Assembly: GCF_036373705.1 (NCBI RefSeq)
Contig: NC_089864.1
Location: forward strand, 12,893,501 to 12,957,500
Length of the DNA stretch: 64,000 bases
Reading direction: 5' to 3'
From: Amia ocellicauda
Taxonomy: Eukaryota > Chordata > Actinopteri > Amiiformes > Amiidae
In this document: piece after piece, positions 14,890 through 26,802 of the stretch
Layout: each line of letters opens with the position of its first letter
Position numbering within the stretch: the stretch's first letter is position 1
Translations under genes and position numbers: made by a program
Notes under the pieces: generated by a model
Told to the model about the DNA's origin: nothing
Database searches by the model: none
The model's input: the letters and a program-made list of their open reading frames with translations, nothing else

Positions 14890-17854
14890 ATGTTTTGCTC
14901 AAGGAGATTGTTTCAGCAGTGGAGTTTTGCAGTGTTTCTGCTCTGCTCTCCCGTCCCTCACTATGGGAGACCTCTGGATGCCCTGACCAACAGAATGTAA
15001 GTCTGGGTTACAGATATATCATTTTGTGGTGGCGTTTGTCCTAATGGTGAAATGTTGATCAACCTCAGAATATTTCTGTTATTTTCGTATCTGTATATCA
15101 GGTGGAAGCGAAGGTGGATTGAAACCTTTTCATTTTCATCTTAAAATGTCATTCCAAATTAAGTAGAAAAATCTAATTTGTGCAGAAAAAGATAGGACAC
15201 ATAAAAACGTGTACTTTATGTGGCTAAATGTTGTGAACTTAACTTTATAAAGTGCTTTTCAAAGCAATCTATGTACATAATTTGTGAGCATTTACACTTT
15301 CAGGCTTTTATGTTTGCAGTACAGTGTATGTGTTTAATGCATTTTTATAGAGATTGGAGAAACTAGCAGACCATTTGCATTTTTAATTGAACTCTATATT
15401 AAAATATGTTTAATGTGTTTTATTATAGAGAGAACTTTAAACACTAATATTTCAACTCTCACCATTATAATTGACTGGAACAAAATGGAAATATGTTTCA
15501 GGTAATATCAACATATAACAGCAGTTAACATCCTCCCTCAAAGACTTCCTGGTGGGTTTTATAGTCTTCAAGTATCTTGTGTATTTGTGTTTAGAAAAAA
15601 CAGAAAATCACACTAAAACTCCTTTCAAAAATTCAGCCAGTGAATATTTTTTCCAGTTGATTTCTACTTTTTATCCTTCAGTTCTTCCTGGGAATTTAAG
15701 TCAGCATGTTTTCGGTTATTACCTCAGCCCGTCCTCAGCTGGGGAGGCTGGGTTTCGGACTGTCTGCTAAAAACAGAAATGGCCTTCTTTCTTTTTCCTC
15801 TTCTCTGCCCGGCATCCTGCGCTGCACTTTGTTACGCATGTGTGTGCCGGCCCTGCCTGAATTCCTCTGTGAGTACAGAGAAGAGTCTCAAATAGGGCGA
15901 AAATAATGCTGATGCACTGCAAGATTGTGACCCGAGCAAAGCTGGACTGAGAATAAAGCTTTTGTGGAGGTTATATGAAGTGGTTCAAGTCTATCTAGAC
16001 ACTGATACAGAGCTGTGCCAAGTTAACGTTGACGCATATTTACATTGAATGACGCACGCAGCATTGAAGAATCATTAAAGTGTCTCTGTACATTAAAGTG
16101 TCTCATTAATGTTCATCTCCACATCATGCCCCCAGAAAGTTGTAGGGAATAAAAAAATCATGGTAGAACTGGTCATAAAAAAGGCAGTTTTCTTATGACA
16201 ACAAAATGTCAAAACACCTGGAAAGCTTTGTAAATGAAGGAGATATTACTGGCACAATCTTTCTAATCATAACCAGTTAAGTTTGTTCAGTCTGCCTCTA
16301 ATAACAAGCTAAAAAAAACTCTGTCAGTGAAATGAAGTTTTAACATCTATTTCATTGTTGTTTTTCATGGTTGTTGTTAAAAGGAACCAAAAGTTTCAAC
16401 GTATCGCCAACCTCACAGAAATACCGTCTGCATTCAGGATGTACTTTAGACTGTGTAGCACCAATTTATGTTTTATTAGATATATTCAGTTTTGTCATAT
16501 TTTTGGCACATATTGGATATAAAAAGTCCTAAGTGACAAAAAAGATACAAAATACCTGTAGCTTGTCTTTGAGTAGGTGATTCTGTCTTCATAAAATACT
16601 ATATAATTCAGAAATACATGCATTTCAATTAAAAAAAAAGTGTTAAAAAACATAACAAGCAAAGGAAAGTGTGTATGTTTAAATTTTCACTTAAACATTA
16701 CATAGCATATAATTGAAGATGTCAGCTCTCAAACCCTTTTCAAACGTCTCATATTAAGTGTAGCATTTTCATAATATTATTATGAATAATAATTATTATG
16801 ATAATAAACATTCCAGGTTTCCATTCACTGACTTAACAGTAATGCTCACTAAAAGCAAAGTATAATTATGGTTATTTTGGACCTACCATAACACCTACCA
16901 TATTTATAGCCAAGGAAAGTACATAGTACAGAGCTTTCACAATGTAGGAAGTTACAAATAAATATAAATACTTCAGAATATTAAAAGGAGTATGACCTGG
17001 GAGAAACTCAAATACTGCTTCTTTTAAAATAGGATAGGATACAGATATATCAAACTTAATACACATTTAATAGTTCAGCATATGAAGCATTGATGAAATT
17101 AAGTCTATAATAAAATGATTGACTTTGGTGGTATTTGACTGTCATTAACAGACTCAAAGGTCCTCAACACAAATCAAAACCAAGACAAAATCCTAACACC
17201 TACATTGTGGGCGCTAAATAACTCCCAACTCAATCCACTAAAAGTGTACATTGGGATTGGGAAGCATAATTTAATCTTCATAATAAAATCTGCCTATTCC
17301 CCTTTATACTCTGTATCAATAGATATAATCCTATGATGAATTTGCTCAGAGATACCGACTATAATTACAACGTAGCAAAAATCAAGCAGACACAGGCCAA
17401 TCAATCCACTTGGCAGGCGGCCACAGAGCATTACAAGTCACACAAACGTTTTGCTTGACTCCCTGCCAAGTTTGTAAAAGAAGTTAAAATAAATGGACCT
17501 GGAAACTGACTGAAATTACATGTATTGTGGTTAGGTTAAACGTAGCAAGCGTTTTTTTTCTTCCCCCCAGTATAGAGAAACAATTAACTTTCAGGTAGGC
17601 CAAACAGAGATCTGCGGGATCGGTGCCACTGCAGGATGTGTTAATGTTTTCCTTCTTTCTTATTTGTAGTTTCTCAGCGGAGAAATGTTTGAACGAAGCT
17701 TATGAAAGTTTAAAGGTGCTGTATCATTTTTCAAAGGAACAACTCCCACTAATATTCCCGTCGCTGTTTGGAGAAGAGCGATTCAGCATTTGAGAAAATA
17801 TTTGTATATAGATAAACAACGTGAATGTAGGCTCAAAACCACTGTTGTAAACAC

Positions 17855-17891
<37 letters not shown>

Positions 17892-20164
17892 CATAGATAC
17901 ATACAGAGATGTTGCCAACCTGTTTTGGCGTCATAGGGTCGACAGCACTGATTGCTAGTAAAGATTAGCAACTCTCCAACGCCCCCCCACCCCATTCCCA
18001 GACCTGACTGCTCGTGTCACCCTACACACCCAACAGAGAGCTTTATATATTAGTCACCCACCCACCTGCCACATAACCTGAACTCCTGCTTGTCTGTGCC
18101 AACTTCCCGGCTGTGTAGTCTCTTTTGAAGAGCACTCCAATATCTAACGCCGAGGAAATGGTGGGCGTGGCATTTGTTTAATCTGATTGTATCCATTTAC
18201 TTCGATTTCTCATCATCCGCACTGGATTTTATAACGGGAGTGCTTTCCAGCCATGGGCCATTTGTTCTCAGAAGTCCGGCAGAACGGGAGGCAAGCCGGT
18301 GTTTTCGATGTTTTGTATTTTTCTAAGAGGTCAGGGAAATCAGAGCCCAAGCAAAAGCAAAGAATCGAATCGACTAATAATGAAGGGGTGGCATACACTA
18401 TCTGGTAAGAAAATAGACATTGGGGACATTTAAGCAGTCTAGTGTTCCCGTTGGAGGGTGATAAGTAAGGGCACTGAGTCAGGACGATTTTCTTTTCTCT
18501 GGGTGCCGATGAAAACAGAGAATATTTACCACTTGTGAATCCTGGCAGCAGTGGTCCTTACTCAGTCTGCCTCTCATGACACCTCTCTTATGTCAACACA
18601 ACTTCTCAAGCGTACTGTTATATTTAGTCCATGCTTCCTCGCACTTTGATCGCTCCTGTCGTACTGCAGGGCCTGGCGTATATTTGTGGTAGGACTGTAT
18701 ATTCTTGCACAACAACATCTGAAAAGCCATCTGTGCAGTCATACACGCCGGGTCCACATACCTCCGAGCCATTTGTTTTTGGCTTCGTCGTCCTGTTTTG
18801 TTTCCTCTTTTGGTGAAGAGCTCTCATATTTATTTAGTGGTATGCAATTTAATGGTCAGAGTAAACAGTAACTACTGGTTGGCAGATTTAGTTTTTATTC
18901 AAGTTGTTTTAATTGTATACTACTCACCAACAAACTCCCAGCATTAGTCAAGGCCAGAGATTAGCGGCAGAGTTTGTTTTATTTCTGCTTAAAGGAAATG
19001 TAAGAAAGGCTCGTGTAGCCGCCGTCGCAGTAAGGGGCAAAGTTTTTTCCTCCGTAGGGAAAATACCTGTCTTCGTCAGGAAGCAGTTTTTCGTAATCTT
19101 TCCTCGTAGCTCAAGAATGTAATGTTTTCCACTTATTATTAATAATACTGTCTAGAACAATATAATTTTAGATATAAATAGTAAAAGGGATAAATGAGGA
19201 TAAAATGCACTGATTCTCATTAAAGCTCATGGTACCATTAATGAGAAGGTAGTATTTAAAATAATTTCTACTCCACTGTTTTGTCCTTTGGTGGGAATAA
19301 TTACAATATTCTTTCCCAGTGGTCTTTTGGTCTTTTAATTAGATTAGGTATTCACTGGTAAAGGAAGTTGAGTTTTTCATATATATTACATTTTGTTGGT
19401 TTGTTTTCCTATTTTAGTTTCTTGCCAGTGTATGAACTTGTAAGAACAGATTTTATATGTATATGTTGTTACCCTCTATGTTGTGGGATGCTGATGAGCA
19501 TCTACGGGAGATCAGCGTTGAATGTTCAAAAACCACACAGTCTGGGCAGTACTTGCAGATGATAAGAGTAAATTCAAGCCAGTAAGACAGATAAAATAAA
19601 AAATAAATAAAAGACTAAAAATAAAAACTGTTAACAAAAAGGCAGAGGAAAAAAGTTATTTTTCAGTCAAACTGTATTCCACATTCGTTCCTTATTTGCT
19701 CTCAAACAGAAAACCTGTCACAGCTAAATAAAGTATTTTTTTTCCATGGACAGAGTACCCTGCTAATCTTACTATAAACATTTTCAATAATAAATTCACT
19801 CTGTTGAATAAATAAACTCTACCTAAAATCATCAGTTACACTACAGTCAGGTTACTCTCTAGAGTGTATATGTTCAGATTTGTTGATGTTGTTTATGAAA
19901 CTGAGATATATTTATATAACTTCCTGCATTGCATTAAACAAGCATATTTATGTTTTTGTTGACATGCAATTCATTTTTAATTCATGATTAAATTTTTTCT
20001 CTGTCTCTCTGTGCTATATATATGGAGTGTAAAAATATTCAAAAACGGTCTATTAAATAAAACTGTAAGCGCATTTCTTTCTTCATACTGCCACCTACTG
20101 GAGGAAAAATAAATTCATACATTAATTTGAGGCAGCGAAGATATAAAGTTAAAAACATACCACC

Positions 20165-20229
<65 letters not shown>

Positions 20230-22608
20230 ATTTGAAAGGAATCAATATATATATATTCAAAGACAACAGTAGTAAAATACATGCATTTTGCTTTTCATTG
20301 TTCAAAATAATTCAATTTGTTTCCTAGCATCAATGTGTCCCTTTATTCACAGTTTAAATTACATTAAGTTAAGAAATAGACGGATACATTTTTGCTTAGG
20401 ATGTAATAATTAGTACATAATTCATATTTTAACCTTCCCATTATCGTTTACCGGATATCTATTTTATGTGGACAATTATTACTACTATTTATAGTAGTAA
20501 TAATTACTACTTTAGGCAGGGCATTTTTGATTTACACATATTTAGTATTAGAAAGCAGGAAAACATTTATCAAACAGCACTGAACCATTTGATCTTAGCT
20601 GAGAATTGCAATATTTTCATCCAACTTCTTTTCTGCTCTGTGAGGAAAGAAAACAAGAAAAAATAAAGACAAAGTAGAATTAAATTAAAGCAAATTTCCA
20701 TTGTCCAAATAAAAATAAACCCCCCACAAATAGTCAACTTAAAACCAGGGGTTACATATAAGTCTGTAGCAAATTAGCATTGGTCTGTCAGTGGTGTAGA
20801 GTGTAGTCTTGTTTTATCTTCCCTGGGTTGTTGTTTCTTTTAATTCTCAAACAGGATTTATTTGCTCATCAAGATGTTTTTTTCTAGGACAGGAATAGTA
20901 CATCAAAATATTATACTGTTCATTTCCACATAAACATATAGAGGGGATCTGAAGCTTTTCTGTAGGCCTCTGTGGAGCTCGGTGTCCATGCTGGCAGGAG
21001 GGACAGATCTTTGCCCCCGAGACGTGCCAGATCTTTCACTGAAGGTGTTACGAATCACTCTGGATTTATTTTAGTTAGGTGTGAGGATCTGGAACTGTGT
21101 GGATTTAAGGTAAATACAATATCAAATAGTCACTGGAGGCTTGCCAGGTTTTTACAAGCCTTGATTACTTTAAGTAAAAACACATTGAAGCAAGGTGACT
21201 CGATGAATTCGGGCAGTTATCTGTCAGTTTCACACGGAGGGCAAACGCAAGAGGAGGTTTGATAATTATGTGGAAGCGCGGGGCAGGGCATGGTGGGAGG
21301 GAGACTTCGACGTGACTGCAGGGATGTGTCCAAACACCTTGAATCAACAGCACACCGCGGCTGCACTTCGCACTCAGCCTCGGCAGTGAACTAACAAATA
21401 CAGATGAATAAAAAACTGGTACGAAAATATTAGGCTATGCCGAAAGCTTGGGAAAGAATTTGTCCTGTGCTTCTTTTAATTAAGCTTGGCCGCAGCTGCA
21501 GGAGAAATTTGCAGCGTTGGGCACTTTGAAATGCTAGCGTGCATGACAAACTAAAACATACACATCAAAATTTCCATGGCCTGTCCTTATAGGAACAGTT
21601 AATGCCTCTGTGTCAAGCAAGGGAGACCGGCTCCAAAATCCGAAGCATTATATAATGTAGTCTGCTCTATATTAGGTGATGAGAGAGTTTTAAGGCAACG
21701 TTGATGACTTATTGTTTTTTTTCTATGACTTTGTTGAATAGAAGGGGGCATGGAACTGAAGCTCTTTAACAACCGTCCAAAAACACCTAATGAATATTAA
21801 AATAAATCACATTGTGAAAGCACTGACTTAGAAAAATAAATTCTGAGACAGCTGTGAGCTACATTCTGTGAAATACGCCACTGTCCTTCCATTGCAGTTC
21901 ATTTACGATTGAACTTGCCCAGCCTTGGAGTTGTCTTTTCCCAGCAAATGCAGACATTGGCAGAAAAGTACAACATACACCCAGGGCAATGTATCATATT
22001 CTCTGTCCTAAGACCCCTACACTGCTGTAAATCTGATATATTCTTCATTAGACAAGTGACCTGGAGCTCCCAAGGGTGCTCACACAATACTAGCCACACC
22101 AGAGTTAGGGGCACTCAAGGCCTCAGAATTGTCAAGGTGTTACTCAGCCCACTGTGTTCACCGTCGCTCCCTGTTTCTCTGTCAATGCCACAGGAAGCGA
22201 TCAGTCACACACGCCCAGCTGATGCACGACAAGGGTCGGACCCTGCAGGACTACAAGAGGCGGACGTGGCTGCAGGAGCTCCTGGACGAGGTCCACACGG
22301 CCGAGATCAGGGAGCTGCCCAGCCGCACCACTCACCCCAAACCTGCCGTCAGCACCAAGAACTACCCTATTGGCTTCAGGGTGGAGGAGGAGGGCACCAA
22401 CCTCCCCCAGGAGACCAACAAATCCCAGACCTACAAAGACCAGCCGCTCAAAATCAACAGCAAGAAGAAGAAGAAAGGGCGGTCTGGGAAGCGCCGGGAG
22501 AGTGAGAAGAAGAAAAGGAGGGCACGCTCTGTGAATGTGCAGGAGCCCGGCAGTGGATATGATCTGGACTGGAGCCCGTACTTCAGCCTTGTAAAGCTTC
22601 TGCACTAG
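14890..22608 (+). CDS. pthlh: Parathyroid hormone-related protein, two coding exons
   Basis: Secreted PTH-family hormone acting on PTH1R-type receptors, with roles in cartilage, bone and calcium handling. Coding exons are 14890-14996 (exon from 14875) and 22194-22608, both with GT/AG borders. The split codon AT|G joins them in frame, giving 173 residues. Residues 1-25 form a signal peptide (hydrophobic core FAVFLLC). A short propeptide ends at Lys37-Arg38. The mature hormone starts SVTHAQLMHDKGRTLQDYKR, matching the receptor-activating region of PTHrP, and HTAEI (about 70-74) marks the end of the 1-34 region. A lysine/arginine-rich nuclear-targeting block spans about 126-147, a PTHrP hallmark absent from PTH. 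The C-terminus is short and ends YFSLVKLLH. The mammalian TRSAW (osteostatin) site reads ARSVN. The intron is 7.2 kb. pthlh versus a teleost-specific a/b copy cannot be decided here. Confidence 0.95.
17860..17890. repeat. (GA)n microsatellite
   Basis: About 30 bp of GA dinucleotides inside the pthlh intron. Confidence 0.9.
20167..20229. repeat. (AAT)n microsatellite
   Basis: About 20 AAT units. The poly-isoleucine open frames on both strands are artefacts of this repeat. Confidence 0.95.
20474..20505. repeat. Perfect 14-bp inverted repeat, TTTA loop
   Basis: AATTATTACTACTA at 20474-20487 is followed by a 4-nt spacer and its exact reverse complement at 20492-20505. It sits in the pthlh intron in AT-rich DNA. 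It may be a simple-sequence palindrome; no element family is assigned. Confidence 0.8.
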
Positions 22609-23862
22609 ACACTGTCAGCTTCTGACAAAGGTAAACGATCCTGCCATCGAGTTTGACGTTTCTTGTGTTTGAATATTCTTTTACTCCTTAGGTTGCCTTT
22701 TCCAAAGCAGACCCAAAGGTGACAACATCCAAATATTTTAACACGGCCCAACAGTCATCGAGTGACACATTTGGCATTTGCAATTGGTGGAAGTGTCCAA
22801 GTTTGACTTAAATCAAAGTCCAGTGAAACATACCCTTCCAAACAGAGAGTGTTGTATTTTTCCCTGTCTCCTGAACAGCAGTCTTTAAAACACTCCATGC
22901 TTCACCAGCAGGAAATCAGATGGACACTGTTTTGACAATCCAGCAGCTATATTTAATATAATTAACACAGCAGACACCAAAATATTGAACTGCTTGAGCT
23001 TCAAAGCCAAGCCGAACTCCGGTTTGCACATTTCTTTGCCTTGCCATTCTGAAATTCCATCTTATTGAATTGGGGCCTTTGACATTTTAAGTAGGGTAAC
23101 GTTTACACAGTGAAAGGTGTCTCTTTTGCATAATTGCAAACATCTGCATCGAACCCTTGTATTCAGGAACGAGATGGGCCACCCAGTCCTGCAGCCAGAG
23201 ACTACGCTCTCTAGAGCACAAGGGGATCGGCTGCTGGCACCGACTTACTGGAGCACTAATATAAAACAGGCCTTGCAAACTGGCCCTGAAAAGAACATAT
23301 TTAGACACCAAATTAGATTCACAATTTGTAACGGATCATTGCAGAAGTTAATAAGAATGTATATAAAGGATCTACTTGTCAGAATCATGTGCTCAGCGTG
23401 AGATGTTCATGTCACATCTGACATAGACCTTTCTTGACTGAATGCATAGCAGTTGTAATTGTTTTATCGGTATGATCGAGCTCTGATCTGGATTCCTGAT
23501 CTGGATTTGTATTCTTCTCAGCTAAATATGTCACTTGTGAGCCTAAATAAAATCAAACATTTGGACTTTAGGATTTTGTGTGGGGGAAAATATATATATA
23601 TATATATTGGTTCTTGTCACGGACACATTGCAAGAAAACAGATCAAAGATGGAAAAGGAAACTATTGAATGTATAGCAAGAGATGAAAAAAGACATGTTT
23701 TCACTTATACTGATTTTCTCTTTCTTTTTCACAGATAACTACGGACATTTTAATGGGACACCTAAAGACTCATGTTGCAGTATTCTGTAATAGTGATTGT
23801 TTGGAAAGTAATAGGGAAAAATATTTATTGTCTGTAAATATTTGAAAACGCACCAAAATAGT

Positions 23863-23863
23863 G

Positions 23864-23925
<62 letters not shown>
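23863..23925. repeat. (AAT)n microsatellite in pthlh 3' UTR
   Basis: About 20 trinucleotide units in what would be the transcribed 3' UTR. Confidence 0.95.
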
Positions 23926-23926
<1 letters not shown>

Positions 23927-24157
23927 GTTATTCATTCATTGCTCCGTGGAGCTGCAGATTTTGGTCATTGTGAATATTTCCTTTTTATTGGTAAGACTAA
24001 GCCAATTATAAATGTCAGATTTGCCATAATTTATTTTGTTTGAATGGTGTATTTATTTTGTAAATGTATCAAGGTGCTGCTGACTTTCTATATTTTTGTA
24101 ACATAATGCACTTTAGATATATAAATATATATATCAAGTACTTTTGTTAATTGACCT

Positions 24158-24163
24158 AATAAA
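24158..24163 (+). terminator. pthlh: AATAAA polyadenylation signal of pthlh
   Basis: Canonical AATAAA followed within 20 nt by a T/GT-rich stretch (GTGTTCTCTTTTTGTGG), the expected downstream element. Confidence 0.65.
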
Positions 24164-24180
24164 GTGTTCTCTTTTTGTGG

Positions 24181-26802
24181 TTGGTTTTAATGAAGAAAAA
24201 TGTTCATTCGTTATTATCTCCTTATTCACCTATAGGTTTGTACCAAACATTGTGTTAGCATACAGTTATCATCTCTTCATCCAATCGTGAGTGCTTTTGC
24301 ACTAGCTATTTGATACTGTTACTTCAGGAATGCATACCTTTACTTCTGATCGTGAGGACAGACACTTTCTAAAAAATGTAAGACCAAACTAATTTGAGCT
24401 CCGTTGTAAAGCAGAACAGGAAGTGCTAAAGAACAGGAAGGAAACAAATAAACTTGCTTGGTATCTCATCTACACAAAGACATTTCTCAACAATATACAG
24501 AAAAACCTTGTAAAGCCTTGTAAACCTTATAAAAGGACTTTATTTGTTTTTACATAAACAAGACCAAATATGTACAGCATTTATCTGTCAACATTTTCTC
24601 AAAAATGTGCTCGATGAGAGGGCGATGATTTACTTGTTAGTCATTTTCTAGATCTATATTCAAACAATTCTGGATCTCTGTTCTTTCTGTGAGATGAGAT
24701 GTTGAAATCCTTCTTAGGTCTGTGGCCACCAATGGACATTGTATTACACACATTTATTTCACTTAATTAATATATATAAGTTGTTTAAAGTAAAGTAATG
24801 AGAGTAATTAAATAAATAGATACATAATATACACATACATACATGTTTTGGGTATCAAATTCCCAGTTATAGGCAATATTTGTCACAAAACTCAGATTAT
24901 CGACAATAGCATAATTTCCTGAAACTATGGCATTACCAGGATGTTCTGTAAAGTTGGAAATCATAAAAGGGTTCACTGATGACTTTATTGACAGTTCTGT
25001 CTTATTGCTCAAAGATAATGGCAGTGTTGCATTACACGGCCATTTACCAGCATGGCATAGATGTTTTCATCATAAAATAAATAGTATAGACAAGTGAACA
25101 CGGAAAATCAAATCTATTACCCGACTGTCTTCCTGTCATGAAAGCTGTTCATTGAGCCATTCCCATCACAGAGCTGTAAGTGCTCCTTTTACAAAAGTTG
25201 ATAAAAGGTATTTTATCAGCAAGATACATGCACAATAGAGGAGAAAATAAAACACAAAGTTAATAAAGAAAGACATATGTGAACACATACAGCTCTGGAA
25301 AAAATAAAGAGACCACAATCAATGTTAAGTGGTCTCTTAATTTTTTCCAGAGCTGTATATTGAAAAAGGGACCCCCAGCTTTAAACTCAGGTCAGTTTAC
25401 ATAGGAAGGATGCTTGTGCCGAGCAAAGACTGTCAATTCAGTTGAGCATTTCTACCCTGTCGATCTCTCTACCTGGTAGTTTAATATGCCTACAATCCCA
25501 CGCAATTTATGTGTTATTTCATTGAAGACGGGTGACACCAAAATGTTTCAGCCTCACTACAAAAGCCTGTACACCCTCCACCTTTTCATCAAAGTGGTAA
25601 TACGTGAGCCCCAGGAAGAGACATAGGTGCTGACATTAAAAGCCAAAAGTAGCAATTAAAAAAAAAGGTATGGTTAGTAAGTAATTTCATATTAATTAAT
25701 TCATCAAGGATTCTTTTTTTTTTACAAAAAAATGTACATATTCAAAACACCTGTCTTCAGAAACAGAGGATATTTCAGTCTTACCTGTTTATTGCTTTAC
25801 TTTTTTTTATTTTGTTATTAAATGCAACCACTGCAACAATTTAAAACCAGTATTTGGACAACAGAGTTATTCATCCCAATTCCACCAGCCTGACTATTTA
25901 GCAGAGCTTCCTGTGAAACAGCACTGATTGAAAGATGGAAGTGAAGTTAGAGAGTGGGGCTGATCCATATTTGTGTCTCACTACTATTGACCCATAAACA
26001 AAGCATTAAACCAAATATAAAACAGACACTTAAATGTAACGACATCAATTACACTTTTATATCATTATTTTAGGCACCAGAGCATAATATTGCATCACAT
26101 GGGTTTAGTGGCACACAGGTTAATGTATACTGCATTTTTAAATTAAGTAATCCAGAAACTATTTGCATTGATAATGTGTTTGCCTTTGCTGCCATTGGCT
26201 GGTATTAAGGGATCTACCCACTTCAGCAGCTGCACGACACAGCACAACCTTCTGTCAAGACCTTTGCTGATGTGTCTAGCTATGGAAGGGTCTCAAATCC
26301 CTGCAGTTCAGTTATATTCTCTAGATTTCTTGAATGATATGAATACATTTAAAAAAATGACACGGATCATTTTAATTTAGTGCTCTGCTTTTCTTCATTC
26401 TCATTGCTGGTATCTTGATTGGAATCTAGTCAAAACCATGGACTATCTCAAAAAAGGAAGTCTTCGTTGGAAAGTACAGGAAAGGAATATATTGGTTTAA
26501 GAAAGTCATTGTAGAGGTGATGATTATAGCTGTCTTTACTCTGCTGCATTATGATGAAATGAGCATGTTGGGAAGCTGGTATAGACTGTGAGTATTATTA
26601 ATATTATCACCGTAAGATGATGAAGCAAAAAGGTCAGCGACTGAGCGCTCAGTGAAGAGAAATCTTGGAGTATGGAATTAGACATATAAATGATTAAAGG
26701 TTACTTTTGCTAGATTGTGGGGAAAATAGCTTCTTTGTAGTGCACTATTTTGAGGACCATCTTTAACGTAACAGACAAGCACTACAACTGACTCTGGGGA
26801 CC
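24181..26802. other. Intergenic DNA between pthlh and the GPCR gene
   Basis: AT-rich DNA with one short inverted-repeat element (25287-25358). No coding exon was recognised. The promoter and any 5' untranslated exon of the downstream receptor should lie at its right end but could not be pinpointed. Confidence 0.55.
25287..25358. mobile_element. 72-bp palindromic MITE-like element
   Basis: Two ~30-bp arms beginning ATACAGCTCTGG and ending CCAGAGCTGTAT pair almost perfectly around a ~12-nt centre. The borders read TA-CAG...CTG-TA, as expected for a TA target duplication of the Tc1/mariner class. The arm sequence resembles a short palindromic repeat I recall as common in fish genomes. It has no coding capacity. 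Confidence 0.75.

Larger units (their letters stand above)
14997..22193 (+). other. Long intron of pthlh between signal and hormone exons
   Basis: A 7.2 kb intron with donor GTAAGT and acceptor CACAG. It holds a GA microsatellite (17.86 kb), an AAT microsatellite (20.17 kb) and a short perfect palindrome (20.47 kb). Moderately GC-richer stretches lie near 18.2-18.8 kb and 20.95-21.4 kb, with only short unmatched open frames. No further coding exon was recognised. Confidence 0.7.
22609..24180 (+). other. pthlh: 3' UTR of pthlh, probably spliced
   Basis: The stop codon is at 22606-22608. A usable donor (AAAG|GTAAAC) lies just after it at 22630/22631. A good acceptor (TTTCTTTTTCACAG) precedes 23735, implying a 1.1 kb 3' UTR intron. 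The terminal part has ATTTA pentamers (near 23.82 and 24.05 kb), typical of unstable PTHrP messages, an ATA-type microsatellite (about 23.86-23.92 kb) and a polyadenylation signal at 24158-24163. Retention of the intron is equally possible. Confidence 0.5.

Noticed and set aside
18624-18827. Overlapping plus and minus open frames in the pthlh intron
   Set aside because: Short, mutually exclusive, with no splice sites that fit and no recognisable protein.
21909-22505. 198-codon frame overlapping the pthlh hormone exon
   Set aside because: It is in a different frame from the PTHrP coding sequence and crosses the acceptor at 22193; it is a shadow of a GC-rich exon.
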